Shown here one piece after another: positions 49,101 to 53,840 of a stretch of 64,000 nt of DNA; position 1 is the stretch's first letter, and every line of letters starts with the position of its first letter. Source of the DNA: Nelumbo lutea. Its lineage: Eukaryota; Streptophyta; Magnoliopsida; Proteales; Nelumbonaceae. Below the pieces are notes generated by a model. That model was not told the DNA's origin. It ran no database searches and saw nothing but the letters and a program-made list of their open reading frames with translations. The stretch covers positions 211,743,848 through 211,807,847 of the forward strand of contig JAKGHH010000001.1 of the NCBI GenBank assembly GCA_022828595.1. The letters are read 5' to 3'. A program made the translations under genes and the position numbers.

Positions 49101-51166
49101 CCATGAAAAAAAACATGGGAGTAAGTAGAAGTTTCTTGCAAAATTCTCCAGAAGAAGAAGAGGGAAGTGAGGAAAAAATTGCTGGCATGGTGAGAAAAGA
49201 TATGAAGAATTACTTGACCAAAAGAAACTAATTAGAATTAGGCATTTATAATGATAACAGCAATAATAATGAGGAATGTGATAACGACGATAATAATGAA
49301 GAATCTGATAACAATGATAATAATAAGGATTGTGACAACAATGACAATAAAACAAGGATTATGATAAGGATGATTACAAATACAAGGAAATTCATGACAA
49401 TGACATTATGAATGAGGATGATTTACGGAAATACAATTGAATGGGGAGCATTACATGAATTACATACATTACATGCCCAATGATTACAACATATGGGAGA
49501 GTAGTTGTACATGTGCCACAAGCATTCATATGGACATATTTCCATCCCGAACACCATTTTTCCCTTTTCTGGCCTTACTATATTCTTCTTAAGCAGCATA
49601 AGATACCATAGAGAAAAATAATATGAAATAAATCGATTTAAAAGAAAATGACTATGAAAAATAAGGAAGATGAAAAGTACAACAATTAATAAAAGAAGAG
49701 TATGTTGGTGAGAGGATGTGAGAGAACAAGCAGGACAAACAGTGCAGTTAAGTGTATCAATGTAAAAAATGATGCAACAAAATAGAAAGAAAAACCCAAA
49801 ATGGTACAAGGGCTACGAATTGAATGAGATTTGAGGGAGAGAGAGAGAGAGAGAGAGATTGAACTAGTGAGAAAAGCTATGAGAACTTGTACATCAATAG
49901 AAGATATGGAACTAAAATAAACATGAATTACGAAACAAGGTAAAGAAACATCAACAGATATAACAAGCAGGTAACAGTAATTCAAATGCACACAAAAAAA
50001 AAATCCAAAAGAACAGAAAGCAAAAACATTTATACCCTCTAATAAAAAAATGGTTCCCAGAATAAGGAGCTATGGAATGTATCAACAAGAAGTGCAGAAA
50101 AACTATCCAAGAAAAAAGAAAGATGAATAACAGTAAGAACACTGATGTAGAATAAATAAATTCTTAACAAAAAGAAAAAGAAAAAAAAAAAAAAAAAAAA
50201 AACAGAAAACGAATATTGAGAAGGGAACTAAAAAGTACAGTATTAGTTAATAACGGATTGCACAAATATTTATCTCCTGATATCAGCTCAAAGAAGAGGA
50301 AAAAAATGAGTATGTACTTAAGAGGATGAGCAGAGCATGACCGGGAAAATATTGCAGCGAAACGTATCAATGAAAAAGAAATTGCTGCAACATAATAGAA
50401 AGAGAAACCCATATACGTCCACCGGTTAAGCTAGACATACCTAAATCACAAAAAATGAATTAGGTAAAAAAAAAGGAAGAAATTAAATGCAGTTAAGCAC
50501 ATAAGATTCCGACAAGATTTTCTTAATAAAAATAATGAAAACACCAAACAGATTTAAGCATGCAATGAAACGTTTACATACATGGTAAACACAAAATTGC
50601 CATTGAAACGTTTCTATACATAGTGAAAAGAAAATCAAATGAAGGTCCACTGATTAAGCCAGATAATCAGATATCCTGAAACAAATTAAACATGAAAGGG
50701 AAATCCAGTTGAACGAAACCCATGAAGGGGAGTATGAATTTAACAAAACCAACAATTGCAAAAACCATAAATCACAATATAGATTTTAAGTGAATAGTTA
50801 ATTTAAGAATAAATAACGAATTTTACCAACAAAACAGTTCAAAAGAGCAAGAAATTCAAAACAACCAAATAGAGAGAACAAGAACTGGTCCTTGAGACAA
50901 AGTATCCACTACCCAGAAACCACGAATGGATCAAGAGAATCAAAAAGCACTGACTTGGCAAGTCCTTCGTCCAAGATGGACTGCTCTTCCGCCGTCCATT
51001 CCACCGAGAGACCTGGGTTGTGCTTCAATTCATGCGTCGCATGCGCTGGGACTGAATTATCCGGCACCGCGCCAGAAATGCTGTTACTAGGGTTTCCCCC
51101 TGCTGCACCAGCAGCTGCGACATGGCTCCCCTCCTGATTCCCAGATGGGTTCGCACTTGCAGCCAT
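10042..51166 (-). CDS. SANT/Myb-like DUF3755 family protein, seven exons over 41 kb
   Basis: This is the main host gene. Exons (minus strand, in order) are 51166-50955, 40495-40396, 38130-38065, 30656-30542, 27039-26957, 10694-10633 and 10156-10042. Their lengths (212, 100, 66, 115, 83, 62, 115) total 753 nt, giving 250 residues plus TAA. All six introns are GT-AG and all phases agree. The protein has an Ala/Gly/Ser-rich N-terminus, a SANT/Myb-like region ([14 protein letters not shown] to VALRCRW, about residues 55-103), a basic segment ([13 protein letters not shown]), a Ser/Pro-rich linker, and the conserved DUF3755 block ([20 protein letters not shown]) followed by [11 protein letters not shown]. 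Its order and length fit the Arabidopsis At3g07565-type family as I know it, a nuclear protein class of unknown function. The large introns are filled with transposons. The exons carry no stop, so the gene looks functional; the family assignment is from memory. Confidence 0.9.
10633..10694 (-). CDS. DUF3755 gene exon 6
   Basis: The acceptor is TTGCAG and the donor GTAAGT. It encodes [20 protein letters not shown], with the last codon split across the intron. It is separated from exon 5 by the 16.3-kb intron 5. Confidence 0.9.
10695..11353. other. Intron 5 distal part, nothing recognised
   Basis: Non-coding. A poly-G run (11042-11051) and AT-rich sequence are the only visible features. The segment 11283-11353 is imperfectly repeated on the far side of copia element A (see findings). 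Confidence 0.4.
11359..11660 (-). repeat. Copia A 3' LTR
   Basis: This is the left-hand copy on the plus strand, ending cgacactaaca. It is followed at once by the polypurine tract (read as ctccccctcaagctgg on plus). It contains a (ga)-rich run at 11400-11470. It aligns with 16429-16720 over the whole length with scattered substitutions. Confidence 0.85.
11698..13613 (-). pseudogene. Copia A reverse transcriptase-RNase H remnant
   Basis: RT pieces read [16 protein letters not shown] and YVDDIVI (12839-12522), so the catalytic YVDD is preserved. The connection and RNase H start follow at 12503-11976 ([26 protein letters not shown]) and then shift frame. The end, near 11743, has TAG directly before WADLFTK. 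The linker at 13613-13023 is Pro-rich and follows the integrase. Confidence 0.8.
13561..14884 (-). pseudogene. Copia A protease-integrase remnant
   Basis: The protease segment (14884-14546) has [13 protein letters not shown], so the catalytic DSG is changed to DSR. The GAG-pre-integrase zinc part ([10 protein letters not shown]) and VHSDVWG follow at 14335-14135. After further breaks, the end of the integrase core and [16 protein letters not shown] appear at 13869-13561. Several frameshifts separate the parts. Confidence 0.8.
15305..15910 (-). pseudogene. Copia A gag remnant
   Basis: The frame starts at 15910 ([10 protein letters not shown]) and shows the UBN2-type gag wording [43 protein letters not shown]. 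It ends after EYFNLQ at a TAA (15529-15527). The same frame resumes past the stop (LEEYYASM and on to [15 protein letters not shown]). Element B has a stop at exactly the same position. The zinc-knuckle region further on is degraded. Confidence 0.8.
16429..16720 (-). repeat. Copia A 5' LTR
   Basis: This is the right-hand copy on the plus strand. It shares ttagactgataa, the GA-rich run, and the block from gagagaaaaatcaaccctcc to gacactaaca with the other LTR. It is visibly more diverged from its partner than the LTRs of element B are from each other. Confidence 0.85.
16726..18439. other. Intron 5 between copia A and the LINE fragment
   Basis: No gene is recognised. The words acatttaaggcaa occur at 16792 and 16833. 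The stretch 17830-18370 is less AT-rich, but I see no open frame or promoter I can support there. Confidence 0.35.
18440..19341 (-). pseudogene. LINE ORF1-like remnant, 3' part (split by copia B)
   Basis: On the minus strand, from the copia B insertion point, translated pieces read [17 protein letters not shown], then [13 protein letters not shown] degraded stretch follows, then [20 protein letters not shown] (about 18820-18750). The 'G-x-P-x-x-x-W...F' wording resembles the DUF4283 region of plant LINE ORF1 proteins. Stops and frameshifts are common. The 5' part lies beyond copia B at about 24892-25330. No ORF2 (endonuclease/RT) is visible downstream. Confidence 0.5.
19347..19589 (-). repeat. 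Copia B 3' LTR
   Basis: It begins tgtttcgactgctg and ends catcttaaca-like (atcttaaca) on the plus strand. It is shorter than its partner mainly because of fewer gaa units in a microsatellite near 19380-19400. Confidence 0.93.
19492..19723. repeat. 119-bp tandem duplication of LTR end plus polypurine tract
   Basis: The segment from aagtgtgggg through the LTR end and the polypurine tract to caagctg (19492-19604) is repeated at 19611-19723. The six-base link is ccacaa. The second tract continues into the element interior (gagaatatat), so the inner copy is the original and the outer copy forms the LTR end. Confidence 0.9.
19725..20258 (-). pseudogene. Copia B RNase H segment
   Basis: The segment continues the pol frame after a TAG (20277-20279) that replaces a Trp codon present in element A. 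It has [30 protein letters not shown] and [15 protein letters not shown], the usual copia RNase H blocks with the acidic residues in place. It ends at a TAG (19811-19809) directly before WADLFTK, where related elements read Gln. Confidence 0.88.
20277..23045 (-). CDS. Copia B pol: protease, integrase, reverse transcriptase
   Basis: This is a 922-codon open frame. The aspartic protease DSGA is at residues 87-90. The integrase zinc motif is H212, H217, C238, C241. The core catalytic triad is D269, D332, E368, with exactly 35 residues between the last two. GCVCFVHNL marks the integrase C-terminal region. Reverse transcriptase has [30 protein letters not shown] and YVDD at 807-810. Near the end, about 15 residues present in element A (between GVNL and LGAK) are missing in frame. 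The ATG overlaps the gag stop as ATGA, but the CCHC zinc knuckle ([12 protein letters not shown]) lies just upstream in the pol frame, so this Met is internal to the original polyprotein. Confidence 0.88.
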   Translation of the reverse strand: MNFCYDLHGPPSKWANHAVAGEVSISNSKLADRTPPTSTSTSGREMVSVPHDEYERFFQTTSQHTTATYAQSGIACMSSKTPSWIIDSGASDPMTRTPGVFSSLSETSTSQTVTLANGFSSPICGVGNVDLASVPLSSVLYVPKFPFNLMSVSKITKALNCFVTFFPSTCVFQDLRTEKKIGGGHEAGGLYYLDGGGSSIALQTSLTPLQWHCRLGHPSLKVLKMLVPSLSQLSVLQCESCQFGKHRRVSFSQRVESRMLSHFSLVHSDVWGPIKIESYNGYKYFVSFIDDCSRMTWIYLMKERSELFSIFQKFHAEIRTQFGVPIKVLRSDNGREYFLTTFQQYLEQHDIIHQTSCSFTPQQNGVAERKNRHLLEIAQSMLHHMNVPKRFWSDAVLIACFFINRMPSFILHGRSLFSILFPTLSPFPLTPRVFGCVCFVHNLSTGIDKLDARSIKCVFLGYSRTQKGYKCYNPIARKCYVCPDVTLFESVPFSNHEAPLSSSLPPLLLPVSDSVPEAVVGVDSSPYLVQVIIERPQIRQVYIRRTTSAPLASTSFADPLMALIAEPSDLDLPIALRKGKRSSTLHSISNFVSLSRLSTSHRQFVSLLSSIHIHNNVQEALSSPGWRWAMEEELSALQHIQMWELTTLPPSKHVVGCKWVYTVKYLPDGSVERLKARLVVKGYSQLYGVDYMETFSSVAKIGSVCVLISLAVMYDWPLLQLDIKNAFLHGDPVEEVYMEQPPGFVAQGEGGKVCKLKKAIYGLKQSPCAWFGKFSEVVKCFGMKQCQVDHSAFSYDSEAGKILLVVYVDDIVITGSDKLGIDKLKVFLQNHFQTKDLGTLKYFLGIEVVRSKQGVNLLGAKPAETPMEPNVKLSSDTGEVFKDPGRYRRLVGKLNYLTITRPDISFAVSVVIQFMQNPRIPH
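23042..23890 (-). pseudogene. Copia B gag, interrupted by a TAA
   Basis: The first part (23890-23495) reads [44 protein letters not shown] and stops at TAA (23497-23495) after EYFDLQ. The same frame continues through [31 protein letters not shown] and Gly/Arg-rich repeats (TRGGGHS). It then runs out of the zinc-knuckle frame by one base and stops at 23042. The structure is typical UBN2-type gag. The stop site is shared with element A. Confidence 0.85.
24619..24630 (-). other. Copia B primer-binding site
   Basis: On the minus strand this reads tggtatcagagc, the standard plant initiator-Met tRNA primer site, immediately after the 5' LTR. Confidence 0.93.
24631..24886 (-). repeat. Copia B 5' LTR
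   Basis: It runs from tgtttcgactgctg to cttaaca on the plus strand, with an expanded gaa microsatellite at about 24664-24690. It is otherwise nearly the same as 19347-19589. Confidence 0.94.
24892..25340 (-). pseudogene. LINE ORF1-like remnant, 5' part
   Basis: Minus-strand pieces include [20 protein letters not shown], then a degraded basic stretch ending directly at the copia B target site. Together with 18440-19341 this forms one older element split by copia B. The assignment depends on the better-conserved 3' part. Confidence 0.4.
25341..26956. other. Intron 5 proximal part, nothing recognised
   Basis: AT-rich non-coding sequence upstream of the LINE remnant. The open frame at 26473-26805 (minus) is a hydrophobic AT-rich artefact with no domain. 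Confidence 0.4.
26957..27039 (-). CDS. DUF3755 gene exon 5
   Basis: The acceptor is TTGCAG and the donor GTGATG. It encodes the core of the conserved block, [20 protein letters not shown], then ANLANYQ, which gives the family its name. Confidence 0.92.
27040..28269. other. Intron 4 first part, nothing recognised
   Basis: Contains an A/G-rich stretch (27530-27800) that gives a lysine-rich open frame by composition alone. No repeat ends or domains are visible. Confidence 0.4.
28270..28770 (+). pseudogene. Ty3/gypsy gag N-terminal fragment
   Basis: In frame from about 28640 the sequence reads [20 protein letters not shown], then [10 protein letters not shown], the conserved start of the retrotransposon gag domain in plant gypsy elements. 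The stretch upstream (28460-28530, [19 protein letters not shown]) may be the gag N-terminus, separated by stops. Similarity ends abruptly near 28760 where the AT-rich repeats begin. No LTR can be defined with confidence. Confidence 0.6.
28771..30400. repeat. Degenerate tandem-like repeats, AT-rich
   Basis: The phrase tattccatttccatcattaataaaaa followed by tta...cat(a)ctt and aatatata recurs near 29305, 29545 and 29965. The phrase ccatttgaccca(a)...gattgaa(c) recurs near 28730, 28845, 29730 and 30160. The segment 29700-29925 is repeated imperfectly about 445 bp later at 30148-30370. The units are strongly diverged, so this is an old local amplification within intron 4. Confidence 0.6.
30542..30656 (-). 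CDS. DUF3755 gene exon 4
   Basis: The acceptor is CTTAG and the donor GTTGGT; the exon leaves phase 1. It encodes the Ser-rich linker and [16 protein letters not shown], the lead-in to the DUF3755 block. Confidence 0.9.
30790..31700 (+). pseudogene. LINE tail with intact RNase H domain (247 codons open)
   Basis: The open frame 30835-31578 ends in a full RNase H (RVT_3) domain. The linker wording [18 protein letters not shown] is typical of plant LINE C-termini. RNase H follows: LNFDGSS with the first Asp, [10 protein letters not shown] with the Glu, VIEGDSKVM with the second Asp and [11 protein letters not shown] with the last Asp. All four catalytic residues are present in one frame. The 3' end carries ttttatctatcaaaaaac (31683-31700), the usual LINE tail. 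It is a 5'-truncated insertion in intron 3, antisense to the host gene. Whether the ORF is expressed cannot be seen. Confidence 0.8.
31701..32073. repeat. Left part of an older repeat interrupted by copia C
   Basis: Words such as gagctcgag and aagctcaaa appear here and in inverted sense on the far side of copia C (37690-37850). This suggests one older hAT-type repeat that copia C entered. The left terminus is not recognisable. Confidence 0.4.
32079..32302 (+). repeat. Copia C 5' LTR
   Basis: It starts tgttaataggtg and ends ctactcaaca. A TATA-like tataaatag lies at about 32176-32184, followed by a pyrimidine-rich tail of ctt repeats. About ten substitutions separate the first ~165 bases from the 3' LTR, nine of them transitions. 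Confidence 0.93.
32303..32314 (+). other. Copia C primer-binding site
   Basis: The sequence tggtatcagagc sits directly after the LTR and is complementary to the 3' end of plant initiator-Met tRNA. Confidence 0.93.
33116..34399 (+). pseudogene. Copia C gag and protease start
   Basis: The likely start is the Met at 33116 ([10 protein letters not shown]), because element D has the matching [10 protein letters not shown]. An earlier in-frame Met at 33086 extends the open frame by ten codons. The UBN2-type gag wording [19 protein letters not shown] is followed by [16 protein letters not shown]. The zinc knuckle is CTNC-x4-H-x4-C ([14 protein letters not shown]). The protease site [12 protein letters not shown] is intact. 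A frameshift near 34390 ends the frame inside the protease. Between 33115 and the primer site is an untranslated leader of about 800 bp. Confidence 0.88.
34400..36158 (+). pseudogene. Copia C integrase and RT start
   Basis: From 34563 one frame runs to 36158, broken only by a TAG at 35040-35042. It has the integrase zinc part ([20 protein letters not shown]) and the first catalytic Asp in VHSDVWG. The second Asp site reads QSNNAKE, so D has become N. The Glu is present in [12 protein letters not shown]. The RT start follows: [26 protein letters not shown], then TAA at 36156. Confidence 0.88.
36159..37405 (+). pseudogene. Copia C RT (YVDD deleted) and RNase H
   Basis: The frame from 36159 holds [18 protein letters not shown] and [11 protein letters not shown] with stops at 36261, 36438 and 36456. 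Near 36505 it jumps from VEGKMA to [11 protein letters not shown], which loses about 75-80 bp including the YVDD catalytic site. A second frame, 36530-37405, is broken by a TAG at 36737. It holds [13 protein letters not shown] and a complete RNase H region ([39 protein letters not shown]) and ends just before the polypurine tract. Confidence 0.9.
37413..37639 (+). repeat. Copia C 3' LTR
   Basis: It starts tgttaacaggtg directly after cttgagggggag and ends ctgctcaaca. It is the partner of 32079-32302. Confidence 0.93.
37645..38064. repeat. Right part of the repeat interrupted by copia C
   Basis: A (tatg)n run at 37672-37688 is followed by words like aagcttgagttcaa up to a terminus-like ttgcaaccctaa at about 37840-37850. 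The rest up to exon 3 shows nothing recognisable. Confidence 0.4.
38065..38130 (-). CDS. DUF3755 gene exon 3
   Basis: These 22 codons lie between acceptor TTCAG and donor GTATGC, both phase 0. They encode the lysine/arginine-rich segment [13 protein letters not shown] through NKDKK, a plausible nuclear localisation signal and a hallmark of the family. Confidence 0.9.
38940..39925 (+). pseudogene. LINE tail (zf-RVT and RNase H), decayed
   Basis: The stretch 38946-39227 has the zinc-binding wording [15 protein letters not shown], then [10 protein letters not shown]. After a frameshift come [13 protein letters not shown] and the RNase H start [14 protein letters not shown]. There the first catalytic Asp has become Asn, and the Glu segment is missing (a jump from GVRDS to KTVVSWLKE). 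The end [13 protein letters not shown] is preserved. The LINE tail tattatttatcaaaac closes it. It is inserted in intron 2, antisense to the host gene. Confidence 0.75.
40396..40495 (-). CDS. DUF3755 gene exon 2
   Basis: The acceptor is TTGCAG and the donor GTAAGT. The exon encodes the second half of the SANT/Myb-like fold: [20 protein letters not shown], then CRWLT. It is too short to stand out as an ORF and was found by its wording in the minus strand. Confidence 0.92.
40496..41128. other. Intron 1 between copia D and exon 2, nothing recognised
   Basis: AT-rich non-coding sequence. The phrase cttttatatatttaaagtaaaatatcggtgttattt at 40815 recurs in diverged form near 40921. Confidence 0.4.
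41134..41404 (-). repeat. Copia D 3' LTR
   Basis: It reads tcttgacaataaatc to ttatttcaaca on plus. It shares the block gtttggagcaatagaatagtg and the gcgccag/gcgccat region with the partner LTR. Confidence 0.93.
41421..41479 (-). pseudogene. Copia D polyprotein C-terminus, cut off by the solo LTR
   Basis: On minus, from the insertion site, this encodes [20 protein letters not shown] and a stop just before the polypurine tract. Element C has the same ending ([14 protein letters not shown]). The preceding residues lie on the far side of the solo LTR. Confidence 0.85.
41485..43397 (-). mobile_element. Solo LTR, 1,913 bp, inserted in copia D
   Basis: On minus it begins TGTCATACAGTG and ends CCCTTCA. 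It is flanked by gacct (41480-41484) and aacct (43398-43402), a 5-bp duplication with one change. Removing it would leave the copia D frame continuous at the same residue spacing as element C, which fixes the boundaries. A TATA-like tataaaagg lies at about 42048-42056 on minus, giving a U3/R/U5-like layout. No coding capacity is found, and the open frames inside are short and on both strands. The length is in the range of SIRE-type copia or gypsy LTRs; the family is not known. Confidence 0.8.
43403..44696 (-). pseudogene. Copia D RT-RNase H remnant
   Basis: The RT segment (44696-43812) has [46 protein letters not shown] and [10 protein letters not shown] deletion between SKFH and [10 protein letters not shown] removes about 20-25 residues that element C keeps. 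The RNase H segment (43809-43423) has [33 protein letters not shown] and [12 protein letters not shown]. It stops at TAA (43425-43423) before LADIFTKG, a Gln site in element C. Confidence 0.87.
44736..46480 (-). pseudogene. Copia D protease-integrase remnant
   Basis: The protease (about 46380) has the Trp before VIDSGAS changed to TGA. Pre-integrase and zinc parts follow ([22 protein letters not shown]). The next segment (45877-45542) jumps from PLRNKR to SGYKYF. This deletes the block that holds the first catalytic Asp (VHSDVWG in other elements), while QSDNANEYF and [12 protein letters not shown] remain. The C-terminal part (45392-44736) has [14 protein letters not shown] and [23 protein letters not shown] replaces Gln near 45416, and another lies near 44739. 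Confidence 0.85.
46689..47555 (-). pseudogene. Copia D gag
   Basis: Open from 47555 to 46884, it reads [62 protein letters not shown] and [21 protein letters not shown] frameshift then separates the zinc knuckle (C-x2-C-x4-H-x4-C, seen near 46745-46705 in another frame). It is the closest relative of the element C gag. Confidence 0.87.
47556..48077 (-). other. Copia D untranslated leader
   Basis: This lies between the primer site and gag. The phrase ccaccacagcattaatcaata is present twice (47703 and 47735), a short local duplication. No reading frame of note. Confidence 0.6.
48078..48089 (-). other. Copia D primer-binding site
   Basis: On minus this is tggtatcagagc, directly next to the 5' LTR end at 48090. 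Confidence 0.93.
48090..48363 (-). repeat. Copia D 5' LTR
   Basis: It reads tcttgacaataaatc to atttcaaca on plus. It differs from the 3' LTR by a small insertion in the aga-rich part and scattered substitutions. Confidence 0.93.
48369..50954. other. Intron 1 proximal part, low complexity
   Basis: No gene or element is recognised. It contains an aataatg/gataa-rich stretch (49240-49340), a (ga)n run (49836-49857) and a poly-A run (50179-50202). The hydrophobic frames read on minus at 49423-50412 come from AT-rich composition. Confidence 0.45.
50955..51166 (-). CDS. DUF3755 gene exon 1
   Basis: The ATG at 51166 opens an Ala/Gly-rich N-terminus of 70 codons plus two bases. It ends inside the SANT-like region at DEGLAK. 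The donor is GTCAGT after ...GCCAA, and the first base of exon 2 completes the Lys codon. I chose this start because it is the first Met in the frame, and MAAS is a typical plant start. Confidence 0.88.
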
Positions 51167-51470
51167 GAATAACCAAAACCCAACTCCCTCAGACTGAACC
51201 GTTGGCTCCCGCCAATTGGGTCATTCCCACCATTCAAAAAAATGAAAACAGACCCAAATAAGCAGCTGAATCAAAAGGGAAGCAGAAAGAACCAATCGGA
51301 AGCTTTTTGGTGGATATATGTTAGTGACTGAAGGGAGCTCCGAGAGACAACTAGGAGATTTACAATCATTGGAAAGGCAACAAAGAATTTAGAGAGAGAG
51401 AGAGAAAGCAAAATCTGCACGGTGGTGAACGTGAGAGTTCGTTCTCTGTAGGTCCGAATTTGTAAAATTT
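51167..51470 (-). promoter_or_regulatory. 5' UTR and proximal promoter area of the DUF3755 gene
   Basis: This lies upstream of the ATG at 51166. On the gene strand it is pyrimidine-rich near 51390-51410 (ct repeats), as is common in plant 5' leaders. No certain TATA box or transcription start can be fixed by eye. Confidence 0.4.
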
Positions 51471-51816
51471 TATTTTAGTTTCGGTACTTCTCTTTCACCA
51501 ATCTGCAATTCCATTCGTCGTTCTTCTCTCCAGTCGGGAGTTCAGAACTTCGGACCTTCTCGTGTAGACGTGAAGTTACCTTTTCGTCCCTAAAAAAATC
51601 TAGTATTTGGCTGGAATCTCTTTTGCGACCTTTTGTTGACAATTCAAAAATGGAAAATAGATTTTCCCTTGTTTGAGAGAGTTGTATGGATCGGACGAGT
51701 TGGGAGAGTTTCGAATTGGTTGTCCGAGTTGTAACTCGTTAATACAAGGAACTAGTCACATCAGAGATTGGATATCAATGGATCGGACGGGTTAGGGTCA
51801 GATACATTTCGATGTA

Positions 51817-51895
51817 CGTGCGTCCTGCGGGATTTGATTCCGCGTCAATGCTGGGACAACCCAGCTAACACACCAACGAGCTAGCTTTCGATTGA
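51817..51895 (-). repeat. tRNA-like sequence, possibly a SINE head
   Basis: On minus, tagctcgttggtgtgttagc resembles a tRNA D-arm with box A. The stretch gctgggttgtcccagc can form an anticodon-like hairpin, and gcggaatcaaatcccgc forms a T-arm-like hairpin with a diverged box B. The acceptor stem is not recognisable, so it is not a functional tRNA gene. A tRNA-derived SINE or a decayed tRNA is the best reading. Confidence 0.4.
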
Positions 51896-52076
51896 TTAAT
51901 CTTAACTGGGTTCGGGATTTGGCTGATCCAATCTATTAGGGCATCATAATACGTATTCCTATCAATTTAAAAATCGTCTTAAAAGATCAACCGTTCTTCC
52001 CTCCCAATCGTGGGTCAGCGGTTTGACCATATTATTATTGTGGGTAAATTTCTTAAAGTATACTTAAGGTTTAGGA

Positions 52077-52603
52077 TTTTTTTTTTTTTAAATCGCCCTT
52101 AAACATCATATTTCATTCAATAAAGAAATTGATATAAAAAAAACCAATAAAGTCAAATAGAAAATTCAGAAACAATTTCTCAAGAGAACAAAATATAAAA
52201 ATGGGTGAAGGAGAACATAAAGAACTTCTTCAAACCGAATAAAAGTGAATAAAATCACCAATAGAAGTAGACAACACATCTCCAATCCACCACAAATGGC
52301 AAATGAATTTGACAATAGAGGATTCCAAAATATTGCCTTCACCGGAAAATTGCAAACAAAACTCACCATGAACAACATCTTCCAAAGAGTTGCAAACTGA
52401 CTCAATCGTAGACAGCAATCGTAAAGCTACATCCATCGGTAACGGTTGCCCAATAAAGAGTCTAAGGGATCCCATGTCAAAACACATGTGGGAGAAAAAT
52501 AGGGGAAAAGAAGAATCCAAATGAAAAAAAAAACAGAGAACAAAGCCTCGAGAAAACTCAAGGGGAAGCCTCGAGAAAACTCGAGAAGAAGACTCTCACA
52601 AAA

Positions 52604-52647
<44 letters not shown>

Positions 52648-52760
52648 AGATGGAGTAAGGGGAAGGAGAACCTAGGTGGACGGCTCCCTATCCTGAGGAG
52701 AGCCACCCCAAAAAAAACCCCTAAAGTTCGCCTTCTTTTGAAACTCAGCTCTTATTATTT
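52077..52760 (-). mobile_element. Poly(A)-ended retroposed unit
   Basis: On minus the unit ends in a run of about 13 A (plus-strand T run at 52079-52091), preceded by a 3' UTR-like stretch. It holds a 96-codon frame from 52520 (including MGSLRLFIGQPLP) and a leader with a (ct)n run (52608-52644 on plus as ga repeats) and repeated ctcgagttttctcgagg. It looks like a retroposed transcript or a short LINE derivative. I do not recognise the protein, and no target duplication is certain. Confidence 0.4.
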
Positions 52761-53539
52761 AGATATTGTAAAGTACCTTTTTAAGTTTTATAACAATTGA
52801 CATCATTCTTATACATTAAAAATGAAATATCAAATTTATCCTCTACTATTCTTAAAATTTTAAAAATAAAGCCCAACTAATGAAAAGGCTATATCACTGT
52901 CATTTGGTAGCTGACATTAGGGAATGATTCCCTTTGCCTTCCACTACAAATTGAGAGATTTGTCAACTGCCGATATTGGAAGTTGGTCTCAATGTTAGGG
53001 GTGGTAGCTCGTATGACTGAGGTTCAGCCCAAGCATTTGCAAGGGACATTCAAGTGCTTGATGCTTTGCGAATACAAGAAGCAGAGATGGCATTCTTCTT
53101 CTTTCGTGTAATGCCTGATGCTTTGCGCCTGTTCCCACGTTAAGGCATGCCTGAATGTATTGTTCAGCGAGTTGTGCACTGTGGCACTCTCTCAAATACA
53201 ATTTTATCTTATTTGTGGTGGCGGGGGTGATGGAGGGTTGTTCAGAGTGATAGCATCGGGGACAATGCCGGACCTAAGATTGCTAGCAAAAACCAGACAA
53301 CAGTGGTAGATGCGCTGGTTCAAGGCAAATGTGGTGGGAGTAATAAGGAGGAAATTAAAGAAAGGCATACGAGATGAGGAGATCTAAAGAGAAAGGTTTC
53401 ATGAGGAGGAGTCGTTGTAGGAAGGCCAGGGGCCTTAAGACTAGAAACAGAGGTCGACAAGGTATCCATGGAGACTGGAGAGGAGAGGAGTTGCGTTTTC
53501 AAAAGGGAAAGGAAGTAAGATTCATCAAATTGAGCCATT
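52761..53539. other. Intergenic, nothing recognised
   Basis: Short frames on both strands without domains. The word tgatgctttgcg occurs twice (53058 and 53118). Confidence 0.35.
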
Positions 53540-53840
53540 CCGTGAAGAATTTCTCACATTCTCATTCCCTACATGGAAGACAAGCCTCTGCAACTCTAAT
53601 GGAAATGGCTTCACTTCCATAATTGTCTATAATCACGTCTTAGAAGGTCCTCCTAGGTTTGGAGTTCCAACTTTCTCTTCTCGGATAGAAGACTACAATG
53701 AGATTTTTGGAAACTTTCGCACTTCTTGTGGTTCTTCGATTCCAATTCTAGATCTCTCGGTTGTCAACGGGGGCGATGTCTTTGATGTTCTAGTCTCAAA
53801 CTCAAAGGATAGTTTTGATTTCCGTTTGGTTTTGGCCTGG
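53540..53840 (+). pseudogene. Auxilin-like (J-domain protein) exon fragment
   Basis: One plus-strand frame reads SNGNGF, then EGPPRFGVPTFSSRIEDYNE, IFGNF, SSIPILDLSVVNGGDVFDV. The wording G-P-P-[RK]-F-G, R-x-E-D-Y-x-E-I-F-G and SSIP-x-LDLP is typical of plant auxilin-like proteins (AUL1 type) in their N-terminal part. No start, splice context or J domain is visible, and the match ends near 53830. It is probably a captured or retroposed fragment. The call is from memory of the family. Confidence 0.5.

Noticed and set aside
49056..50412. Hydrophobic minus-strand frames that look like membrane proteins
   Set aside because: Composition artefacts of AT-rich intron sequence (aataatg-type repeats and poly-A).
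51817..51895. A functional tRNA gene
   Set aside because: No acceptor stem and the anticodon-like loop has the wrong size, so only a tRNA-like remnant is supported.
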